From: Solirubrobacter deserti
Lineage (GTDB): Bacteria; Actinomycetota; Thermoleophilia; Solirubrobacterales; Solirubrobacteraceae
NCBI RefSeq assembly: GCF_027587175.1
Contig: NZ_JAPCID010000026.1
Coordinates: 39,152-103,151 of the forward strand
Direction: 5' to 3'
Length of the DNA stretch: 64,000 nucleotides
Below the pieces are notes generated by a model. It had not been told where the DNA came from and made no database searches. It saw only the letters and a list, made by a program, of their open reading frames with translations. Of the stretch, positions 1 through 9,279 are shown in pieces. Position numbers and translations under genes: made by a program. How positions within the stretch are numbered: the first letter of the stretch is position 1; each line of letters starts with the position of its first letter.

Positions 1-399
1 GCCGCGGTAGCCGCCTGTGATCCCGGTCGCGTTCTGGAAGATGTGCTGGCCGAGGAAGACGAGGCCGAGGCTGGCGAGCCCGAGGTAGATGCCGCGCACG
101 CGGCCCGCGATCGGGCTGAAGAGCGCGCCCGCGACCCCCGCCAGCAGCACCGCCGCGACCAGCGCGAGCAGCGGCGGGATGCGGTCCGCCAGGTACGCGT
201 AGCCGTAGGCGCCGATCGCGACGAAGAACGCGTGCGCGAGCGAGAGCTGGCCCGCGATGCCGACCAGGATCGAGAGCCCGATCGCGGCGATGATCGCGGC
301 CATCGCGAACAGCCCGGTCTGCAGCCAGAACGCCTCGAACCAGATCGGCACCGCGGCCAGCAGCACGACGACCACCGCGGCTCCCAGCCACCTAGACAC
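1..399 (-). CDS. livM: Branched-chain amino-acid-type ABC transporter permease LivM (partial, C-terminus off window)
   Basis: The N-terminal 133 residues are present and the gene runs off the left edge. The translation is strongly hydrophobic, with an N-terminal membrane helix followed by the LivM-like stretch IAGQLSLAHAFFVAIGAYGY and then GRVRGIYLGLASLGLVFLGQ. In this family LivM pairs with LivH to form the membrane channel of a HAAT-type importer for branched-chain amino acids, amides or aromatic acids. The start is GTG at 399-397; a Shine-Dalgarno GGGAGG lies six bases upstream inside the end of livH, and the two genes overlap by a few bases. The substrate cannot be read from the sequence. 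The nearby aromatic catabolic operon makes an aromatic acid a reasonable alternative to leucine or valine. Confidence 0.88.
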   Translation of the reverse strand, partial: MSRWLGAAVVVVLLAAVPIWFEAFWLQTGLFAMAAIIAAIGLSILVGIAGQLSLAHAFFVAIGAYGYAYLADRIPPLLALVAAVLLAGVAGALFSPIAGRVRGIYLGLASLGLVFLGQHIFQNATGITGGYRG

Positions 400-1282
400 G
401 CGTCACCTCCCGCGTCCCGAACAACCCCGAGGGCCGGACCAACAGCACGAGCAGCATCACCGCGAACGGCGCGACGCCGCCCAGCCCGCGGCCGAGGAAC
501 GACAGCTCCTCCTGGTAGCCCGCGGTGAGCACCGAGACGACGCCGATGATCAAGCCGCCGAGCACGGCGCCGCCGGGCGAGTCGAACCCGCCGAGCACGA
601 CCGCCGGGATCGTGGCCAGGGCGAGCAGGCCCACGCTGCCGGTCACGCCCGCCGCCGGGAAGCTCGTCAGGAACAGCCCGCCGATCGCGGCCAGGGCGCC
701 GGCGAGCGCCCACGCCGTCGCCGCCACGCGGTTGAGCCGGATGCCCATCAGCGACGCGACCTCGCCGTCCTCGGCCGCCGAGCGCATGGCGATCCCGAAG
801 TCGGTGAACTTGAACGCGAGCCAGAAGCCCGCGACGAGCACGGCCGCCACGCCGCCCGCGAGCACGCGCGAGGTGGCGACGCGGATGCCGGCGACCTCGG
901 TCACGTCGCTGCCCCACGGCGCGCCGATGTTCAGCACGTCCGTGCCGATCCGGCGCGAGAGCTCGGTCGCGAGCAGGATGTCGACGCCGAGCGTGAGGAT
1001 CGCGAGCGTGCCGAGATCGGCGCGGCGGATGCGGCGGATCAGCACGGCGTCGATCAACACCGACGCCACCGCGGCCGCCAACACACCGAGCGCCACCGCG
1101 AGCGCGAACCCGACCGACTCGTGCGCGCGGGCGATCACGTACGCGCCCAGCAGCAGCACCGAGCCCTGCGCGAAGTTGATCACGTGCGTGGCCTTGAAGA
1201 CGGTCACGAACCCGAGCGCGACGAGCGAGTAGATCGCCCCGAGGAACAGGCCGCCCACGAACAACGTCACGAACTGGTTCAC
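392..1282 (-). CDS. livH: Branched-chain amino-acid-type ABC transporter permease LivH
   Basis: This 296-residue polytopic membrane protein has the LivH pattern: an N-terminal FVGGLFLGAIYSLVALGFV, the ATHVINFAQGSVLLLGAY segment, and the EAA-loop region MRSAAEDGEVASLMGI, where the ATPase docks. It forms half of the inner-membrane channel with LivM. The start is GTG at 1282-1280, which overlaps the stop of the fused ATPase gene by four bases (GTGA), so translation is probably coupled. Length and topology are normal for the family. It lies between the ATPase gene and livM in one minus-strand operon. No periplasmic binding protein gene is visible in the part of the operon inside the window; it may lie beyond the left edge. 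Confidence 0.92.
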   Translation of the reverse strand: MNQFVTLFVGGLFLGAIYSLVALGFVTVFKATHVINFAQGSVLLLGAYVIARAHESVGFALAVALGVLAAAVASVLIDAVLIRRIRRADLGTLAILTLGVDILLATELSRRIGTDVLNIGAPWGSDVTEVAGIRVATSRVLAGGVAAVLVAGFWLAFKFTDFGIAMRSAAEDGEVASLMGIRLNRVAATAWALAGALAAIGGLFLTSFPAAGVTGSVGLLALATIPAVVLGGFDSPGGAVLGGLIIGVVSVLTAGYQEELSFLGRGLGGVAPFAVMLLVLLVRPSGLFGTREVTRV

Positions 1283-2802
1283 GCCGCCGCTCCCAGATAG
1301 GCCTTGAGCACGTCCGGGTCGCGCTGGACCGTGGCCGGCGTCCCGTCGGCGATCCGCTTGCCGAAGTCGAGCACCGTGACCCGATCGGCCATCCCCATCA
1401 CGAACGTCATGTCGTGCTCGACCAGCAGCACGGAGATGCCGAGCTCCGCGCGGGCGCGTGAGATCGCGTCGGCCATGGCCGCGGACTCGTCGCGGACCAT
1501 GCCGGCGACGGGCTCGTCGAGCAGCAGCAACTCGGGCTCCGCGCACAGCGCGCGGGCGAGCTCCACGCGCTTGCGCGTGCCGTAGGAGAGCGTGCCGACG
1601 GGGCGTTCGAGCTCGGTCAGCCCGAGCAGCTCGGCGATCTCGCGCACGCGCGCCTCGTGCTCCGCCCGCTCCCGCCGCGCGCGGGGCAGCTTGAGCCCGT
1701 CGGCGAGGAACCCCGACCGCATCAGCCGGTGGCGCGCAACGAGCAGGTTGTCCAGCACGGACACCCGCGGAGAGAGCGCGATGTTCTGGAACGTGCGCGC
1801 GACGCCGAGCGCGGCGATCCGGTGCGGGCGCAGCCTCGTGAGCTCGTGGCTCCCGTAACGCACCGATCCGGCGCTCGCCGCGTAGACGCCGGAGAGCACG
1901 TTCAGGCACGTGGACTTGCCCGCGCCGTTCGGGCCGATCAGCGCGTGCAGCGAGCCGGGCTCGACGGTGAACGAGACGTCGGACAGCGCGGCCAGGCCAC
2001 CGAAGCGGACGGACAGCGCTTCCACCGCGAGCGGCTGCGCGGAGCTCTCCACGCGCGTCCCGGTCGCGGCGGCCTGCGTGGACACGCCGAGGTAGCGCTC
2101 CCTGACGGCCTCGCTCTCGGCCAGCTCCTCCGCCGTCCCCCGCAGCGCGACCTCACCGACTTCGAGCACGACCGCGTGATCGGCCACCGCCAGCGCCATC
2201 GCCGCGTTCTGCTCCACGAGCACGACGGTCACGCCGCGCGCGTTGATCTCACGGATCACCTCGCCGACGCGCTCGACGATCTTCGGCGCGAGCCCGAGCG
2301 AAGGCTCGTCGAGCAGCAGCACCTGGGGCGAGGCCATCAGCGCCCGGCCGATCGCGAGCATCTGCTGCTCGCCGCCGCTGAGCAGACCGGCGCGCTGGGT
2401 CGCGCGCTCGCGCAGGATCGGGAACAGCTCGTCGACCCACGCGCGCGCCTCGGCCCGCTTGGCCCTGTCGGGCGCGGCGAGGCCGCCGGCGCGCAGGTTC
2501 TCCTCCACCGTGAGGTTGGCGAACACGCGCCGGCCCTCCGGCACCTGGACGAGCCCGGAGCGCGCGATCGAAGCGGCGTCGTCGCGCGGCAGCGCCTTGC
2601 CGCGCAGCTCGATCGTGCCACCCGTGATCGCGCCGCCCGAGGCCGGCAGCGTGCCGGATAGCGCGCGCAGCAGCGTGGACTTGCCCGCGCCGTTGTTGCC
2701 GAGCACAGCGACCACCGAGCCCTCGGGCACCGAGAGCGAGACACCGCGCAGCGCCTTCACGGCGCCCGCGTAGCTCACGCGCAGGTCGTGCACGTCCAGC
2801 AA
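1279..2802 (-). CDS. Fused LivF-LivG ABC transporter ATPase
   Basis: This 507-residue protein carries two complete ABC ATPase domains in one chain. Residues 1-235 are LivF-like: Walker A GNNGAGKST, signature LSGGEQQML, Walker B LLLDEPSLGLAP, and a VLVEQNAAMAL H-loop region. After a linker of about 20 residues rich in Ala and Thr, residues 255-507 are LivG-like: Walker A GPNGAGKST, TFQNIALSPRVSVLDNLL, signature LSYGTRKRVELARAL, LLLDEPVAGM. The two ATPases are normally separate genes, so this is a gene fusion in the order F then G. The start is most likely TTG at 2802, with GAGAGG upstream; a GTG six bases downstream is possible. It powers uptake through LivH and LivM. Confidence 0.9.
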   Translation of the reverse strand: MLDVHDLRVSYAGAVKALRGVSLSVPEGSVVAVLGNNGAGKSTLLRALSGTLPASGGAITGGTIELRGKALPRDDAASIARSGLVQVPEGRRVFANLTVEENLRAGGLAAPDRAKRAEARAWVDELFPILRERATQRAGLLSGGEQQMLAIGRALMASPQVLLLDEPSLGLAPKIVERVGEVIREINARGVTVVLVEQNAAMALAVADHAVVLEVGEVALRGTAEELAESEAVRERYLGVSTQAAATGTRVESSAQPLAVEALSVRFGGLAALSDVSFTVEPGSLHALIGPNGAGKSTCLNVLSGVYAASAGSVRYGSHELTRLRPHRIAALGVARTFQNIALSPRVSVLDNLLVARHRLMRSGFLADGLKLPRARRERAEHEARVREIAELLGLTELERPVGTLSYGTRKRVELARALCAEPELLLLDEPVAGMVRDESAAMADAISRARAELGISVLLVEHDMTFVMGMADRVTVLDFGKRIADGTPATVQRDPDVLKAYLGAAA

Positions 2803-2867
2803 CTGCCCACCACACCTCTCTCCTCGCCGGTGGTCTGCGAGGAGCGTATTCGGCTACCTGACTACTG

Positions 2868-3341
2868 TCAACGGGGACCGAACCCCGCGCCGAGCCGGTA
2901 GACCGCGTTGACGAGCGCCCCCGTCAGCTGCTCGCGGCCGGCCTCGTCAAGGTCGGCGAGCATGGCGTTCTCCATGTGCCCGACGGCCCGGTCGCAGGCG
3001 GTCAAGACCTCGCGCCCGCGGTCGCTCAGGGTCACCTCGAGCACCCGCCCGTGGTTGGCCGCGGGCGAGCGGACGATGTACCCGTCGGCCTCGAGCGAGT
3101 TGAGAACTTCGGCCATGGACTGCGGTGTCACGTACGTCCGGCGCGCGAGCTGGGCGTTCGAGAGCCCGGGCCGGTCGCGCAGGATCGAGAGCGCGGTGTA
3201 CTTCGGGACGGTGAGGTTGAAGGGGGCGACGAGCGCGCCGATCTCACGCCGGATCGCACGGTCCAGCCGACCGATGACGTAGCCGATGTGCGGAGTGATC
3301 ACCTGCGGCTGCGAGGACACGCGGGCGACAGTACTGGACAC
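2868..3341 (-). CDS. MarR-family transcriptional regulator
   Basis: A 157-residue winged-helix protein of normal MarR length. An N-terminal dimerisation helix (HIGYVIGRLDRAIRREI) is followed by the helix-turn-helix LSNAQLARRTYVTPQSMAEVLNSL and the wing, whose DGYIVRSPAANHGR is typical of MarR. Such proteins usually repress and are released by small aromatic or phenolic ligands. The GTG start at 3341 was chosen because upstream sequence has no family similarity and because it lies within an inverted repeat (3326-3355). The gene is divergent from the DUF6351 gene and 65 bp upstream of the liv genes on the same strand, so it may control both. Confidence 0.85.
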   Translation of the reverse strand: MSSTVARVSSQPQVITPHIGYVIGRLDRAIRREIGALVAPFNLTVPKYTALSILRDRPGLSNAQLARRTYVTPQSMAEVLNSLEADGYIVRSPAANHGRVLEVTLSDRGREVLTACDRAVGHMENAMLADLDEAGREQLTGALVNAVYRLGAGFGPR

Positions 3342-3355
3342 GAGGAGTATTGTCG
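3326..3355. promoter_or_regulatory. Inverted repeat, probable MarR operator
   Basis: CGACAGTACT at 3326-3335 and AGTATTGTCG at 3346-3355 are inverted copies with one mismatch in ten and a 10-bp spacer. The repeat lies over the GTG start of the MarR gene and upstream of the divergent DUF6351 gene, where an autoregulatory operator would be expected. A related half-site, ACTACTGTCAA, occurs near 2862-2872 just before the liv genes. Assignment to MarR is inferred from position. Confidence 0.55.
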
Positions 3356-3399
3356 AAACGAGTCTCAGGCCACCTGTCATCTGGGGAGAGGAGAGGGCC

Positions 3400-5847
3400 A
3401 TGGTCGGTCGCGCGTCGGCGGTCGCCGTGTTGCTGGTCGCAGGGCTGGGCGCGGGAAGCGCGCACGCGAGCGGGGTGCAGTCGCTCGAAGTGCTGTCCAA
3501 CCGTGCGGACCTTGTCTCGGGCGGTGACGCGCTCGTCGCCGCGAAGGTCAGCGGGCCGGTCACGGTCGACCTCAACGGGACCGACGTGACGAGCGCGTTC
3601 GTGGCCGGCGACGGCGAGGTACGCGGCCTCGTCAGCGGCTTGCGAGTGGGCGAGAACGTCCTGACCGTGCGCGACGCCGGCGGTGCCGGCAAACGGCTCA
3701 CGATCACCAACCACCCGATCGGCGGCCCGATCTTCTCCGGTCCACAGGTGACGCCCTACGCCTGCAACCCGAACGCGTCCAACCCGCCGCTCGGCGCGGC
3801 CACCGACGCCCAGTGCAACGCGCCGACCAAGGTGGAGCTGCTGTACCGCAACGCCGCGAACCAGTTCGCGCCGTATGACGTCGGGAACCCACCGGCCGAC
3901 GTGCAGACGACGACCACCGACCGCGGCCTGACCGTCCCGTTCATCGTCCAGCGCGTCACCGGCACGGTCAACCGCGGCATCTACCAGCTCGCCGTGCTCG
4001 TGGACCCGAGCAAGCCGATCGAGCCGTTCGCGGCCGCGCAGCCGTGGAGCGGGAAGCTGCTCTACACGTTCGGCGGCGCGTGCGGCACCGAGCACCGCCA
4101 GCTCGGACCGGAGAACGTGCTCCGGCAGGTGCAGGCGCTCGGCACCGGCTTCGCGGTCGCGACCTCGAGCCTGAACATCTACGCGCAGAACTGCAACGAC
4201 GTGGTCTCCGCCGAGGCGGCGATGATGACCAAGGAGATCGCGATCGAGCGCTTCGGGCCGGTGAAGTACACGCTCGGCACGGGCGGCTCGGCGGCGACGA
4301 TGCAGCAGCACCTGCTGGCCGAGAACTACCCCGGGCTGCTGAACGGGCTGATGACGAGCCAGGCCTTCGAGGACCACTGGACGCAGGTGCAGGGCTCGCT
4401 CGACTGCCGCGTCCTGATGCACTACTTCTGGCCGACGAGCCCGCTGTCGCAGCCGGGGCACGCGACCGCGCCGCCCAACGCGCTGTTCCCGACCGCCGCT
4501 TCCCGCCAGCCCGTGTGGGGCTCGAACCCCACCAACCCGGACAACCTCTGCGGGCAGAAGGTGCTCGCGTTCGGCGCCGACCGCACGGAGCTCGTCCCGG
4601 GCGCGAACGTCGCGTGCGGCCTGCAGCCCGCCCAGGTCTGGCATCCGGTGAACAACCCGACGGGCGAGCGCTGCGGCATCGCGGACTACATGCGCGCGGT
4701 CTTCGGCGTCACCGTCACGCCGGATGCGCCGAACGGCAAGGGCAAGCTCGCGATCGACAACGTCGGCGTGCAGTACGGGCTGGTGGCGCTGCAACGCGGG
4801 CAGATCACGCCCGAGCAGTTCGTCGACCTCAACGCCAAGGTCGGCGGGATCGACATCGACGGCAACTTCGTCGCGGCTCGTTCCGTCGCCGACCCGGACG
4901 CGCTGCGGATCGCATACGAGACCGGGCGTGTGAACAGCGCGACCGGCGCGGCGAACCTGCCGGAGATCGACAACCGGACGGGCGGGCAGATGGACGACAC
5001 CGGCTTCCATCCGGCATTCCACTCCTTCACCTACCGCGCGCGGCTGGATCGCTCCAACGGCCACCACGCCAACCAGGTGATCTGGCTCTCGCGCACGGGT
5101 GGGGCCGTGCCGAACCAGTTCGACGCGATGCGGCGCTGGTTGGACACCGGCGAGAAGCCGACGGAGGGCTGCTTCATGCCCGGCGGCGTGCGCGGCGACC
5201 TGAGCTGCAACGGCACGTGGACGCCGTACGGCAACCCGCGGCTCGCGGCGGGCGTCCCGTACACGCTGGACATCGTCAAGTGCCAGCTCAAGCCACTGGC
5301 GCGCGGCGACTACGCCGTGCCCTTCACCGACGAGCAGTGGGCGACGCTGCAGGCCACCTTCCCGGGCGGCGTCTGCGACTACAGCCAGCCGGGCGTGCGT
5401 CAGGGCCCGCCGAAGGCCCGCTGGCTGACGTTCGCCGACGGGCCGGGCGGCCGCGCGTTGGGCCACGCGCCGAGCGCGGTCGAGTTCGTTCCCGCGACGG
5501 TCGGCGGCACGGTGCCGGCGACGCTCGCACTCTCGATCGCGCCGGCCGCGTTCCCGCCGTTCGCTCCGGGCGTCGACCGCGACTACGAGGTCACGACCAC
5601 CGCGACGGTCACGAGCACGGCTCAGAACGCGACGCTCTCGCACTCCGAACCCGGGCACATGACCAACGGCGCGTTCACGCTGGCCGAGCCGCTGCGGATC
5701 GAGCTCGGCCGGACGACCTGGTCGGGGCCGACCTCCAGTGAGGCGGTGCCGGTCACGTTCAAGCAGTTGATCAAGTCCACCGACCCGCTGCGCACGGGTA
5801 GCTACTCGAGGACTGTGACCTTCACCTTGTCGACGACTTCGCCGTAG
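3400..5847 (+). CDS. Secreted DUF6351-family protein, probable alpha/beta hydrolase
   Basis: An 815-residue secreted protein. Residues 1-23 form a signal peptide with an AHA-S type cleavage site. The body, with its CGTEHRQLGPENVL region and GTGGSAATMQQ (Ser297 as candidate nucleophile), resembles actinobacterial DUF6351 proteins of unknown activity, and the arrangement suggests an alpha/beta hydrolase. The last 113 or so residues are a separate beta-rich module nearly identical to the C-terminus of the S15 peptidase at 23123-25618. The start ATG at 3400 is preceded by GGGGAGAGGAGAGG. The gene lies between a MarR/liv locus and the protocatechuate operon, so an extracellular ester hydrolase that releases aromatic acids is a reasonable but unproven guess. 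Several cysteines suggest disulphides in the exported protein. Confidence 0.75.
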   Translation: MVGRASAVAVLLVAGLGAGSAHASGVQSLEVLSNRADLVSGGDALVAAKVSGPVTVDLNGTDVTSAFVAGDGEVRGLVSGLRVGENVLTVRDAGGAGKRLTITNHPIGGPIFSGPQVTPYACNPNASNPPLGAATDAQCNAPTKVELLYRNAANQFAPYDVGNPPADVQTTTTDRGLTVPFIVQRVTGTVNRGIYQLAVLVDPSKPIEPFAAAQPWSGKLLYTFGGACGTEHRQLGPENVLRQVQALGTGFAVATSSLNIYAQNCNDVVSAEAAMMTKEIAIERFGPVKYTLGTGGSAATMQQHLLAENYPGLLNGLMTSQAFEDHWTQVQGSLDCRVLMHYFWPTSPLSQPGHATAPPNALFPTAASRQPVWGSNPTNPDNLCGQKVLAFGADRTELVPGANVACGLQPAQVWHPVNNPTGERCGIADYMRAVFGVTVTPDAPNGKGKLAIDNVGVQYGLVALQRGQITPEQFVDLNAKVGGIDIDGNFVAARSVADPDALRIAYETGRVNSATGAANLPEIDNRTGGQMDDTGFHPAFHSFTYRARLDRSNGHHANQVIWLSRTGGAVPNQFDAMRRWLDTGEKPTEGCFMPGGVRGDLSCNGTWTPYGNPRLAAGVPYTLDIVKCQLKPLARGDYAVPFTDEQWATLQATFPGGVCDYSQPGVRQGPPKARWLTFADGPGGRALGHAPSAVEFVPATVGGTVPATLALSIAPAAFPPFAPGVDRDYEVTTTATVTSTAQNATLSHSEPGHMTNGAFTLAEPLRIELGRTTWSGPTSSEAVPVTFKQLIKSTDPLRTGSYSRTVTFTLSTTSP

Positions 5848-5857
5848 GCACGCTATG

Positions 5858-5872
5858 GTTCGCACTGCGAAC
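5858..5872. promoter_or_regulatory. IclR-type operator box 1 upstream of pcaI
   Basis: GTTCGCACTGCGAAC is a perfect 6-3-6 palindrome. Its size and GTTCG outer arms resemble the 15-bp boxes bound by IclR-family regulators of pca genes such as PcaU and PcaR. It lies just upstream of the presumed -10 element of pcaI. The IclR regulator is encoded at the end of the same operon. Confidence 0.7.
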
Positions 5873-5878
5873 TAGCGT
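5873..5878 (+). promoter_or_regulatory. Presumed -10 element of a leaderless pcaI transcript
   Basis: TAGCGT fits TANNNT and ends five bases before the pcaI ATG. No Shine-Dalgarno precedes that ATG, so transcription probably begins at or next to the start codon. The element lies between the two palindromic boxes, a placement that suits repression. This is inferred from spacing alone. Confidence 0.45.
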
Positions 5879-5891
5879 TCACTATGCGAAC
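5877..5891. promoter_or_regulatory. IclR-type operator box 2 overlapping the pcaI start
   Basis: GTTCACTATGCGAAC is a second 15-bp palindrome with one mismatch to perfect symmetry. Its centre is 19 bp from that of box 1, and it contains the pcaI ATG (5884-5886). Two tandem boxes on one face of the promoter suggest cooperative binding by a PcaR dimer pair. Confidence 0.65.
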
Positions 5892-6678
5892 ACACGCCGA
5901 GATCTCATCCTTGACCGACGCCGTCGCGGACCTGGTGCGCGACGGCGACACGGTCGCCCTCGAGGGCTTCACCCACCTGATCCCCGTCGCCGCGGGGCAG
6001 GAGCTCATCCGCCAGCGCAAGCGCGACCTCACGCTCGTGCGGATGACGCCGGACATCGTCTACGACCAGCTGATCGGCGCCGGCTGCGCGCGCAAGCTGA
6101 TCTTCTCCTGGGGCGGCAACCCCGGGGTGGGGTCGCTGCACCGGTTCCGGGCGGCCGTGCAGGCGGGCGAGCTGGAAATCGAGGAGCACTCGCACGCCGG
6201 CATGGCCAACCGCTATGCGGCGGCCGCCTCCGGCCTCCCGTTCGCCGTCCTGCGCGGCTACAACGGCACGTCGCTGCCAGACCACACGGACACGATCAAG
6301 CCGATCACGTGCCCATTCACCGGCGAGCAGCTGACGGCCGTCCCGGCTCTGGACCTCGACGTCGGGATCATCCACGCGCAGCGCGCCGACCGGCAGGGCA
6401 ACGTCCAGCTGTGGGGCCAGACCGGCGTGCAGAAGGAGACCGTGTTGGGCGCCAGGCGCAGCATCGTCACCGTCGAGGAGATCGTCGACGAGCTCGACGA
6501 CAAGCCGTACTCGGTCGTGCTGCCGCGTTGGGTGGTCACGCGCGTGTGCGAGGTGCCGGGCGGCGCGAAGCCCTCCTACGCGCAGGACTACTACGACCGC
6601 GACAACGACGCGTACAAGGCGTGGGACGCGACCTCGCGCGACGAGGCCGAGTTCGACAAGTGGCTGGAGGCGTTGTGA
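5884..6678 (+). CDS. pcaI: 3-oxoadipate CoA-transferase, alpha subunit
   Basis: A 264-residue class I CoA-transferase alpha subunit. It carries the N-terminal LVRDGDTVALEGFTHLIPVA glycine-rich region and the WGGNPGVGSLHRFR and AQRADRQGNVQLWG blocks of the CatI/GctA branch. With PcaJ it moves CoA from succinyl-CoA to 3-oxoadipate, the penultimate step of the beta-ketoadipate pathway. The ATG at 5884 has no ribosome-binding site and lies inside an operator box, so the message is probably leaderless. The gene heads a nine-gene operon and its stop overlaps the next start by four bases. Substrate is assigned from the neighbouring pca genes; in isolation a glutaconate-type enzyme would also fit. 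Confidence 0.9.
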   Translation: MRTHAEISSLTDAVADLVRDGDTVALEGFTHLIPVAAGQELIRQRKRDLTLVRMTPDIVYDQLIGAGCARKLIFSWGGNPGVGSLHRFRAAVQAGELEIEEHSHAGMANRYAAAASGLPFAVLRGYNGTSLPDHTDTIKPITCPFTGEQLTAVPALDLDVGIIHAQRADRQGNVQLWGQTGVQKETVLGARRSIVTVEEIVDELDDKPYSVVLPRWVVTRVCEVPGGAKPSYAQDYYDRDNDAYKAWDATSRDEAEFDKWLEAL

Positions 6679-7417
6679 GCTCCTACGAGTCCGACGAGAT
6701 GATGAGCGTCGAGGCCGCGCGCCAGCTGCGCGAGGTGACCGCGTGCTTCGTGGGCATCGGCCTGCCCAGCACGGGCGCGAACCTCGCCCGCCGCACGGTC
6801 AACCCGGACCTCGTGCTCGTGTACGAGGCGGGCGCGATCGGGGCCAAGCCGCCGCGGCTGCCGCTGTCGATCGGCGACGGCATGCTCGGCGAGACCGCCG
6901 ACTACATCGCCTCCGTGCCCGAGATCTTCAACTACTGGGTGCAGCCCGGCCGGATCGAGGTCGGCTTCCTCGGCGCGGCCCAGCTGGACCGGTTCGCGAA
7001 CATCAACACGACCGTCGTCGGTGACTACGCGAACCCGAAGGTGCGGCTGCCGGGCGCCGGCGGCGCGCCCGAGATCGCCGCGTCGTGCGGCGAGGTGATC
7101 GTGATCGTGCGCCAGTCGCCGCGCGCGTTCGTGGAGCGGGTGGACTTCATCACGTCGGTCGGCCACGGCGACGGCCCCGGCGCCCGTGAGCGCCTCGGGC
7201 TGCGTGGGAAGGGTCCGACGAAGGTCATCACGGACCTCGGCATCCTCGAGCCCGACCCCGAGTCGCGCGAGCTGGTGCTCACCCACGTCCACCCGGGTGT
7301 CTCGGCGGAGCAGGCGCAGGAGGCGACGGGCTGGGACCTCAAGCTCGCCGACGAGTTGAAGACGACCGAACCGCCCACGCAAGAGGAGCTGAAGGCGTTG
7401 AGAGAGTTGGTGGCCGC

Positions 7418-7421
<4 letters not shown>
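6675..7421 (+). CDS. pcaJ: 3-oxoadipate CoA-transferase, beta subunit
   Basis: A 248-residue partner of PcaI. The catalytic glutamate expected for this enzyme class is Glu51 in VYEAGAIGAKP, placed like Glu54 of glutaconate CoA-transferase. The plain PcaJ family of proteobacteria instead has an ENG motif. This marks the pair as the CatIJ/GctAB-like branch. LPLSIGDGMLGETADY and the C-terminal THVHPGVSAEQAQEATGW are family hallmarks. The start is GTG at 6675, overlapping the pcaI stop by four bases (GTGA). An ATG at 6699-6701 is an alternative but would remove conserved N-terminal residues. The gene is coupled to pcaF by another 4-base overlap. Confidence 0.9.
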
Positions 7422-8577
<1,156 letters not shown>

Positions 8578-8581
<4 letters not shown>

Positions 8582-9279
8582 CGCGATTCCGCGACGACGC
8601 AGAGGTCCATCCGCCGATGGACTACGCCGGGTACAAGTCGACCGCGCTCCGGCACCCCAAGGAACCACTGATCATCCTCCCGCACCGGCTCACCGAGGTC
8701 ACGGCGCCCGTCTTCGGCGAGGACCGGCTGCGCGAGTACGACAACGACCTCACGCGCGGCCCGCAGGGCGAGGCGATCGGCCAGCGGATCATCGTCCACG
8801 GCCACGTCAAGGAGGACGACGGGCGCCCGGTCCCCAACACGCTCGTCGAGATCTGGCAGGCCAACGCCGGTGGGCGCTACCGCCACGCCGTCGACCAGTG
8901 GCCGTCGCCGCTGGACCCGAACTTCACCGGCGCGGGCCGGACGATCACGGACGACAAGGGCTACTTCCGCTTCCTGACGATCCGCCCGGGCGCGTACCCG
9001 TGGCGCAACCACCCGAACGCGTGGCGCCCGGCGCACATCCACTTCAGCCTGTTCGGGCGCGCGTTCACGCAGCGGCTCGTGACGCAGATGTACTTCCCGG
9101 ACGACCCGCTGTTCTTCCAGGACCCGATGTACAACTCCGTCCGTGACGAGCGGGCGGCCAAGCGCATGGTGAGCGCGTTCGACTACGAGTCCACCGAGGA
9201 TCACTGGGCGCTCGCCTACCGCTGGGACATCGTCCTGCGCGGCGAGGAGGCCACGCCGACCGAGGAGCCGCACGCGTGA
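8578..9279 (+). CDS. pcaH: Protocatechuate 3,4-dioxygenase, beta subunit
   Basis: A 233-residue catalytic subunit of the intradiol dioxygenase that opens protocatechuate to 3-carboxy-cis,cis-muconate. All four non-haem iron(III) ligands can be placed: Tyr101, Tyr140 (in RPGAYPW), His153 and His155 (in RPAHIHF). The YKSTALRHPKEPLI N-terminal arm is typical of PcaH and used in subunit contacts. The ATG at 8578 overlaps the pcaF stop (ATGA), and the stop overlaps the GTG of pcaG by four bases. The enzyme is cytoplasmic and oxygen-dependent, which indicates an aerobic host. Confidence 0.95.

Noticed and set aside
3244..5865. An 873-codon open frame antisense to the DUF6351 gene
   Set aside because: It is dominated by Arg, Ala, Val and His in the pattern given by reading GC-rich coding DNA backwards, has no domain, and covers a gene with a clear signal peptide and motifs. 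Similar long antisense frames at 13327-16194, 23312-25075, 25579-28161 and 28451-32860 were rejected for the same reason.
5858..5891. The palindromes at pcaI as LexA boxes
   Set aside because: They read GTTC-N7-GAAC, whereas the LexA box is GAAC-N4-GTTC. The orientation and spacing are wrong.
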